Shown: positions 12,694 to 17,851 of the stretch, piece by piece | Numbering within the stretch: position 1 is the first letter of the stretch | Layout of the letters: every line of letters starts with the position of its first letter | Assembly: GCA_016840125.1 (NCBI GenBank) | Contig: JAEOSY010000060.1 | Span: 1 to 17,851, forward strand | Source of the DNA: Candidatus Helarchaeota archaeon | GTDB lineage: Archaea; Asgardarchaeota; Lokiarchaeia; Helarchaeales; HEL-GB-A | Length of the DNA: 17,851 nucleotides | Reading direction: 5' to 3' | Notes under the pieces: model-generated | The model's database searches: none | Told to the model about the DNA's origin: nothing | Seen by the model: only the letters and a program-made list of their open reading frames with translations | Made by a program: the position numbers and the translations under genes

Positions 12694-15615
12694 TCAATTT
12701 ATCAATTTCGAATGAATCGCCCTAGCTGCCCTTCGCCCATCGGCGACGGATTGGACCACAGTCCCAGCACCCCGAATGATATCTCCTCCTGCATAAATAT
12801 TCGATTTACCATCTACCAATAACGTTTCTTTCTCGACCTGAATTAATTCCGATTTTCCCAATTCTTCTTTTAAGTGTGATGCGAGGGTTGATTCGATCTC
12901 CTGACCTACGGCCATAATTATCTTATCGAAATGAATTTCTTTGAGTTTATTCTCATCGTATTTTGGTGCAAAATTCCCCTTTTCATCAAAAACTGAGAGA
13001 CACGCTATGCATGATAGTGTTCCATCGGAGAATCCCTTCAAACCCCACCCATTTTGTAGATCAACGCCACATTCCAAAATTTCCTCGACTTCTGAGGCTA
13101 GGGCGGGCATGTTCTCTCGCGATTCTAGACAGACTATTGTTACATCTTTGGCCCCTGCTTCTCTCGCGACTTGCACGACATCCGCTGCGACCGAGCCTCC
13201 ACCAATAACCAATAATTTCCCTTTCACATCGACCTTACCGTTTTGATTATAATCCATAATAAACGATAAAGCATCTGTGATATCAACAGTATCGATCCCA
13301 GGAATATCTAATTGACGACTTGACCATAACCCCGGGGCAAGGAATACTGCGTCATATTCTGCTGAGAGTTGTGAAATCTTGATATCCTTTCCGAGTTCCA
13401 TTCCGTACTTGAAATTGATAGTTGGCAGGGAGATACCGTCCAAATCCCGCTGGATTACATCCTTGGGTAACCGAAAGGCGGGGACCACGTAGGAAAGCAT
13501 TCCCCCTTTCTTTTCACGCTTCTCAAACACATCAATTTGATAACCTAAGCGGGCTAGGAAATAGGCACAAGATAGCCCTGCGGGTCCTGCCCCAACGATT
13601 GCGACTTTCTTGCCATTAAGATCTTCTACAGCTGTGTCCCAACCTTCCTCCCCTGCATGTTCACAGACCCATGCCTGCAACTGCCCAATTCGTGTTGCTT
13701 CATCAGAAAACTCTTTATGATCACAGTCTTTTTGACAAAACTTCTCTTGAGGGCAAATGATGCCACAAATCTCTCCTAGTGGATTCATTTGGCGAATGGA
13801 TCGGGCTGCCCCAATGAAATTATTGGATTCCATTCTCCGTATAAAGTTAGAGACATCCACTCCAGCGGGGCAATTATTGTTACATTTTGCATCTAGGCAC
13901 CACTGACATTCGCCTGCTACCCTTCTTGCCTTCTCCTCATCCAGCTCTTCATCTATGCCGGGTAATGGAGCGCGGGGTATCCCCTCAACAAAATTAATGT
14001 AATCCTTATCAAATTTCTGGGATTTATAGATTTTTTTGCTCTCCCCTTTGAGGACCCAGTTGGCTCCCCCTACCCCTGAAAGGGTTGTGGAAAGCACACC
14101 TTCTCCCATGGTCGTGCTATCCCCTACAAAAAATAAGTTCTTAAATTCACTTTTTGCAGGGGGGCGATTCGTGAGATGTTGGCCAATGGCTTGCTTTGGT
14201 CCTCCGATACTCCCGAAGTCTCGTAAGGTAAATCGTTCTATTGTAGAGGGCGTTCCCACCTGTATACTAATAATATTATCCCTCAGTTTCGGGAGGTATT
14301 GTTCCAGATCATTAAGAATTCGATTCGTTTCTTTCTCCTTTAACTTATAATAGGCTTCAGATTGATATTCTGGATCATCCAATCGCGGAAATTCCTCAGC
14401 TAATTGCGCAATGACTGTTATCGAGTGGGTTCCTGGAGGACAAATGGAGGGATCATCCATAGATGGAATATAGAGAACTGCTATGCCTCCTTCATAATTA
14501 CCTATATCTTCTATATACATTTCAATCGCACGCGCGTCTTCGGGGATCGCCTCCGCCTTTACGCCAATATACATGATCAGCGCACTCAATGTAGGTTTGA
14601 AATGGTTTGCCCAATCGATTCGTTCCTGCGTCAGGTGTTTTCTATTAATAAGCTTGTTATAATTTTGCCAAACAGTCGCATCGGAAATGACATACTTAGC
14701 GAGAATTTCAGTCCCATCATCAAGACGAACGCCATACGCCTTTTTTTTCTCAATAAGAATTTCCTCGACTTTATGACGGTATAATACAGACCCGCCCTTT
14801 CGTTCAAAGGCACGCTCCAGGGCGTTGGGCAGCATTTGTGGAGATCCCTGAGGATAACACGCTCCTCCATGAAAGGCTATCATGAATATCATTGCTGCAA
14901 GTAAAACAGGGGTTTCCTCCACTTTCGTGGTTAACATTAGTGAAAGTAAGTAATCAAAGAACGTTTTTACCCGCGGATCTTCTGGCAAATATTCATCCAT
15001 TAAGGATTTCATATCTTGATTCATCCATTTTAAAATCTTAAATGTCGCGAGGGGTGCCTTAAAAAACATTTTCATTTTATCAATCATAGAAGTCTCTGAA
15101 ACAGGGACTGGAGAATCCAATTTTATAATTATTTTATAGACCTTTTCTAAATGGGCATAAAAATTGCTCAAACTTTCTTTATGTTCAGGAAATGCCGCGC
15201 ACAACTCTTTAAAGAACCGATCAAAATCTTCCCAAAAACAAATTTGGATTAACTTGCCATCCTGTTCGAAATTACAGCGATAAATGGAATCATGTTGAAC
15301 CAAGTTGATCGGCTCTTCAAGGATATTCATCACATATTGATGGGGAGCAAATCCCCCTTCACTTTCTCCAAAGCCAAATAAGAGTGCAGCTCCTACATCA
15401 AACGATTGCCCCATCTTTCTAATTGAAGTACACGCTCCTCCGGGTAAGTAGTGCTGATCTATCATTAAAGTATCAACGCCTTTATGCGCCAATAATGCGG
15501 CGGCCGTAAGACCCCCTATTCCCGCTCCAATTACGATGCAATCATACTTGTCCTTTATTACTGCATTATCAATTATTTTCAAATAATTCACCTCAACCAA
15601 AATATCCGACTTCAT
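12694..15615 (-). CDS. Double-flavin fusion: CrtI/RetSat-like oxidoreductase plus PreT/GltD-like NAD(P)H:Fe-S module
   Basis: This 973-residue protein joins two enzymes usually encoded apart. Residues about 22-515 are a phytoene-desaturase/carotenoid-isomerase/retinol-saturase-type FAD domain, with the dinucleotide fold VIGAGIGGLTAAA (Gly30, 32, 35), PGGACTS and the C-terminal NLFFVGDSTTMGEGV block. Residues about 560-973 resemble PreT, DPYD N-terminal and GltD proteins: Cys570, 573, 578, 582 and Cys617, 621, 627, 631 for two 4Fe-4S clusters, a second FAD fold GAGPAG (675-680), an NAD(P)H fold GGGSVAAD (805-812) and the closing YAGGD..RGAGTVVQSVADGRRAA. The likely flow is NAD(P)H to FAD to Fe-S to the first flavin, reducing an isoprenoid or lipid double bond; the substrate is unknown. 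Its ATG overlaps the upstream stop as ATGA, so translation is coupled. Confidence 0.9.
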   Translation of the reverse strand: MKSDILVEVNYLKIIDNAVIKDKYDCIVIGAGIGGLTAAALLAHKGVDTLMIDQHYLPGGACTSIRKMGQSFDVGAALLFGFGESEGGFAPHQYVMNILEEPINLVQHDSIYRCNFEQDGKLIQICFWEDFDRFFKELCAAFPEHKESLSNFYAHLEKVYKIIIKLDSPVPVSETSMIDKMKMFFKAPLATFKILKWMNQDMKSLMDEYLPEDPRVKTFFDYLLSLMLTTKVEETPVLLAAMIFMIAFHGGACYPQGSPQMLPNALERAFERKGGSVLYRHKVEEILIEKKKAYGVRLDDGTEILAKYVISDATVWQNYNKLINRKHLTQERIDWANHFKPTLSALIMYIGVKAEAIPEDARAIEMYIEDIGNYEGGIAVLYIPSMDDPSICPPGTHSITVIAQLAEEFPRLDDPEYQSEAYYKLKEKETNRILNDLEQYLPKLRDNIISIQVGTPSTIERFTLRDFGSIGGPKQAIGQHLTNRPPAKSEFKNLFFVGDSTTMGEGVLSTTLSGVGGANWVLKGESKKIYKSQKFDKDYINFVEGIPRAPLPGIDEELDEEKARRVAGECQWCLDAKCNNNCPAGVDVSNFIRRMESNNFIGAARSIRQMNPLGEICGIICPQEKFCQKDCDHKEFSDEATRIGQLQAWVCEHAGEEGWDTAVEDLNGKKVAIVGAGPAGLSCAYFLARLGYQIDVFEKREKKGGMLSYVVPAFRLPKDVIQRDLDGISLPTINFKYGMELGKDIKISQLSAEYDAVFLAPGLWSSRQLDIPGIDTVDITDALSFIMDYNQNGKVDVKGKLLVIGGGSVAADVVQVAREAGAKDVTIVCLESRENMPALASEVEEILECGVDLQNGWGLKGFSDGTLSCIACLSVFDEKGNFAPKYDENKLKEIHFDKIIMAVGQEIESTLASHLKEELGKSELIQVEKETLLVDGKSNIYAGGDIIRGAGTVVQSVADGRRAARAIHSKLIN

Positions 15616-17006
15616 GCCCTCTTCTTTTGTTGGAAGAATAATTGTGCTCTTAGGGTTTCCAGTAACGAATCCGTTGTATGGTACATATTCATTTTCTTCT
15701 TAATGATGGACACACTCGAACTATCTAGTTCCGAGAGGGGTGTAAACAAATAGATGGGTTTTTGAATTTTTCGCTGCACACGTAATAAAGTCCTTGCTAG
15801 TTGAGCCTCAAGAACTCCAGCTTCTTCTTGAAAGGGAGCTAGATCCCCAATATTTGCAATAATGAATCCATCCACTTCTCCGCTATCAAATACTCCTTGT
15901 GTTATTTTTTTTAAAATCCCAAAATCCATAGAATTGGCAGCACCCCAATCAATCGGATTCTTGACTGAGACGCGATAGCTGGGGAGTAACTCTTTTAACT
16001 TCCGTTTTAAATCCGTGGAGAATTCTGGCACTTCGAACCCTGCATTTGTAAGGCTATCCGTTAAAATTATACCCCATCCTGCACCCACCATTAACACCGC
16101 CATCCGATTACCTTGAAGGGGTGGATATCGGAGTAAACCATGGCAAACCAGTAAACCATACTCTAATCGTCGAAGCTGATAAACTCCTGTTTGCTTCACC
16201 AACCCTCGAAAAATTCCTTCCGCCCCCGTTAAATGAGCTGTGTGGGATAAAGCGGCCCGCCTCACTGCAGTTGTTTCACTCGCCTTCCATACAATGATCG
16301 GCTTCTTTGGAGTAACATCCTGTACGACCTCCCGAAATCGTTTTCCATCCTGTAATCCTTCAATATATACCATAATTACTTCTGTAGTAGGATCTGTACC
16401 AAAGTAGTCAATATATTCAACCACTGATAAATCAGCCTCATTTCCCACACTGATGTATTTTCCCATATCGAGATTACGCGCCGAGCCCCAAACCGTCAAA
16501 GAATTGCCCACATATCCACTCTGAGTAACAAACGCAACAGGACTTTCATTTAAAAAGTGGGTATCTAAGGGACTTGAATTAATCGGTGATGACATGTTGT
16601 AAAATCCCGCACAATTTGGCCCTTGCAAACGAATTCCGTAGTCTTTAACAACTTTCTTAAGCCCCTCCCTGTATTTCTTTCCCTCAACGGTTTCTCCAAA
16701 TCCCGCGGAGATAATGGTGGCCACCTTAGCACCCTTTGTTGCACATTCCTCTAACGTTGACACCACTTGAGGTGCCGGGTTTATCACCACAGCTAAATCA
16801 ATGTCCTCTGGCAAATCTTTAACACTTTTGTAGGATTTTTCCCCTAATACGGTGTCATGTTTTGGATTTATTACGTAGACATTTCCCTGTCCTTTATATT
16901 CCAAAAGGTTCTTTCCAACCCAATAACCCCATGAGAACTCCTTATCAGAGGCACCGATTATTGCCACACTCTTCGGATGAAAAAAGTAGTGGATATTGCT
17001 CTTCAT
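15612..17006 (-). CDS. ADP-forming acyl/acetyl-CoA synthetase alpha subunit
   Basis: With the ATG at 17006 the protein has 464 residues, close to the usual alpha-subunit size. It has an N-terminal CoA-binding fold (SVAIIGAS), the GPNCAGFYN loop, a succinyl-CoA-ligase-like second domain (FVTQSGYVGNS, ISVGNEADL) and SHTAHLTG with His255, equivalent to the phosphohistidine of archaeal ADP-forming synthetases. The reaction is acyl-CoA + ADP + Pi to acid + CoA + ATP, reversible. The usual SHTG is SHTA here. No ATP-grasp beta subunit is encoded nearby, so a partner elsewhere is needed. A GTG at 17027 is an alternative start; neither has a ribosome binding site, and the ATG gives the typical YFFHPKSVAIIGAS N-terminus. 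The gene heads the series leading through the double-flavin enzyme. Confidence 0.88.
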   Translation of the reverse strand: MKSNIHYFFHPKSVAIIGASDKEFSWGYWVGKNLLEYKGQGNVYVINPKHDTVLGEKSYKSVKDLPEDIDLAVVINPAPQVVSTLEECATKGAKVATIISAGFGETVEGKKYREGLKKVVKDYGIRLQGPNCAGFYNMSSPINSSPLDTHFLNESPVAFVTQSGYVGNSLTVWGSARNLDMGKYISVGNEADLSVVEYIDYFGTDPTTEVIMVYIEGLQDGKRFREVVQDVTPKKPIIVWKASETTAVRRAALSHTAHLTGAEGIFRGLVKQTGVYQLRRLEYGLLVCHGLLRYPPLQGNRMAVLMVGAGWGIILTDSLTNAGFEVPEFSTDLKRKLKELLPSYRVSVKNPIDWGAANSMDFGILKKITQGVFDSGEVDGFIIANIGDLAPFQEEAGVLEAQLARTLLRVQRKIQKPIYLFTPLSELDSSSVSIIKKKMNMYHTTDSLLETLRAQLFFQQKKRA

Positions 17007-17360
17007 ACGAAATAGTGCGAGTTTCACTTTAACAATTTTTTGACTATTAACTTTTAATCTTATTTTTTAATGTCTGAGAGAGATTTCTCGATTTCCCTTT
17101 TAAATTCAGAATAAAGGTCAAATATTTTTTCCATTAACGGTTTTAATTTAATCTATCCAGTAAAAAACCGTATGAGTGCGTGAAAAAGTGACGAAATGTA
17201 AGATATTCACCTAATTTTTCTGCCATTTCTTTAGAGATGACACTGCTCTTGATTGCTAAATTTAATAAATCCTTATGCCATGTTGGCGTGTCAGGTATTG
17301 AGATTTTTTTATGCATTAAAATTTGTTTTAGAACGTTTTCTATGCCAGTTTGAACTACCA

Positions 17361-17374
17361 CTGCCTCAAGGCAG
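17361..17374 (-). other. Right-end hairpin of the IS605-type element (omega-RNA-like 3' end)
   Basis: The stem CTGCC/GGCAG with a short loop lies about 14 bases before the element's right boundary at 17347. In IS605-type elements the 3' end of tnpB and this right end form the scaffold of the TnpB guide (omega) RNA, and the guide is read from flanking DNA. Here the flank is hepT coding sequence. Whether any RNA is made is unknown. Confidence 0.5.
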
Positions 17375-17594
17375 ATGGATTCCTCCTTCCTTGACCACTG
17401 CCTGCGAATTCAGGTCTTATACGATTTCCAGAGGCGTGACTTTCCGTAGTTCCTACGGTAGATAAGCAACATAAGTTACTTAAACTATTATTGGATTTTA
17501 TCCTATAAAAGCCTAAGAGATATCTGAAAGTATTTTACGTATCAAAAAGAAAAATGCTAATACATAACTAAGATATAATGTATTCTTAACCCAT

Positions 17595-17614
17595 CCACTC
17601 CCTAAAGGAAGTGG
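17595..17614 (-). other. Left-end hairpin of the IS605-type element
   Basis: An 8-bp stem (one G-T pair) with a four-base loop lies 9 bases inside the left boundary at 17623. This is the typical transposase-recognised imperfect palindrome of IS200/IS605 elements. It differs in sequence from the right-end hairpin, as usual. Confidence 0.6.
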
Positions 17615-17759
17615 CTTTCAATCATGGTAAATATTTTGAAGATAAGCTCCTATACCAACAAGCACTACTAGTTCTTTTTCCTCTATCTTTCTGACTTTTT
17701 CTAATTCGCTTAAGATTTTGGAAATATTTTCATTTTCTGCATCAATCTTTTCTTTTATA

Positions 17760-17851
17760 CTAGCCGTAGATTACCACCCCATCTCTTTCCACAAGCTTAG
17801 TAAATAAACATTCATTATCTAAATCAATTAGATCTACTGGCTTAGATAAAT
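17760..17851 (-). CDS. mntA: MntA-type antitoxin nucleotidyltransferase, C-terminal end (partial)
   Basis: The minus-strand frame entering from the right edge encodes LSKPVDLIDLDNECLFTKL and continues to VERDGVVIYG before TAG at 17760-17762. DLIDLDN followed by a short helix and a final GVVIY strand is the usual C-terminus of MNT-domain nucleotidyltransferases that AMPylate and silence HepT toxins. The hepT relic begins directly after the stop, the standard antitoxin-toxin order. The catalytic GSxxRG..D.D part lies outside the window, so it is not known whether this gene is intact. Confidence 0.7.
   Translation of the reverse strand, partial: LSKPVDLIDLDNECLFTKLVERDGVVIYG

Larger units (their letters stand above)
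17347..17623 (-). mobile_element. Non-autonomous IS200/IS605 (IS1341)-type element with tnpB 3' relic
   Basis: This 277-bp insertion sits inside hepT. Precise removal (within one base) rejoins TACCAT with GGCATA to give the uninterrupted YHGIEN. There are no inverted repeats or target duplication, as expected for this family. A subterminal hairpin stands at each end: 17595-17614 (8-bp stem with a TTTA loop) and 17361-17374 (CTGCC/GGCAG). On the minus strand the stretch 17366-17460 encodes a recognisable TnpB C-terminus, RNYGK, then after a one-base loss VTPLEIV, a stop, and DLNSQAVVKEGGIHLP. The tnpB body and any tnpA are missing. It is an internally deleted derivative, mobile only if a related transposase acts in trans. 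Confidence 0.8.
17060..17758 (-). pseudogene. hepT: Broken hepT-type HEPN toxin gene
   Basis: Joining the two halves across the insertion restores a HepT-like HEPN RNase/AMPylation-target toxin. The N-terminal half (17624-17758) encodes a helix ending GAYLQNIYH, and the C-terminal half (17143-17346) continues GIENVLKQIL and holds FRHFFTHSY, the R-x4-H-x-Y motif of HepT. The gene shows three lesions. No ATG, GTG or TTG exists at the proper N-terminus, where ATA stands at 17756-17758 just beyond the mntA-type stop. A 277-bp element splits the codons for YH and GIEN. A one-base deletion near 17153 causes a stop at 17143-17145, while the lost C-terminus (KPLMEKIFDLYSEFKREI...) continues in another frame to TAA 17060-17062. 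It is surely inactive as a full-length toxin. Confidence 0.85.

Noticed and set aside
17143..17361. Independent 72-residue gene beginning GTG at 17361
   Set aside because: Its first five codons come from the right end of the IS605-type element and the rest is the C-terminal half of hepT; it is a fragment, not a gene.

Overview
The window reads as archaeal chromosome, AT-rich, with TATA-like boxes, GGAGG-type ribosome binding sites, frequent TTG starts, a PadR-type regulator and an ADP-forming acyl-CoA synthetase alpha subunit. The gene style (monoacylglycerol-lipase-like hydrolases, HEAT-repeat protein, long disordered P/S/T-rich linkers, NosD-type surface protein) would suit an Asgard-type archaeon, but that placement is inference; no rRNA or other marker is present.

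Layout. 1-87: a hairpin/T-run terminator that would serve a + strand gene left of the window. 88-4057 (minus): two ABC-2 type exporters in tandem, a DrrA/DrrB-like pair (88-2085) whose ATPase carries a methionine-rich insert, and a BcrA-like pair (2203-4057). 4058-4168: divergent promoter region with an imperfect dyad overlapping a TATA box. 4169-4717 (+): PadR-family repressor, the likely regulator of the exporters. 4727-4831: C-terminal relic of a third alpha/beta hydrolase. 4864-7794 (minus): large surface beta-helix protein with an internal duplication, calcium-type Asp repeats and a C-terminal membrane anchor; its promoter has a perfect palindrome beside a TATA box.

7873-17006 (minus): a long co-directional series with small gaps. 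In transcription order it encodes an ADP-forming acyl-CoA synthetase alpha subunit, a 973-residue double-flavin fusion (CrtI/RetSat-like domain joined to a PreT/GltD-like NAD(P)H:Fe-S module), a coiled-coil protein with a disordered acidic repeat tail, a HEAT-repeat protein and two paralogous alpha/beta hydrolases. The catalytic members point to lipid or isoprenoid metabolism, but no pathway is proven.

17060-17851 (minus): the end of an mntA-type antitoxin nucleotidyltransferase gene followed by a hepT-type HEPN toxin gene that is dead. Its start codon position reads ATA, it is split by a 277-bp IS200/IS605-derived element carrying a decayed tnpB 3' end, and it has a one-base frameshift near the C-terminus. 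The best novelty candidates are the double-flavin fusion, this triply damaged toxin with its TnpB-derived insertion, and the methionine-rich exporter ATPase.
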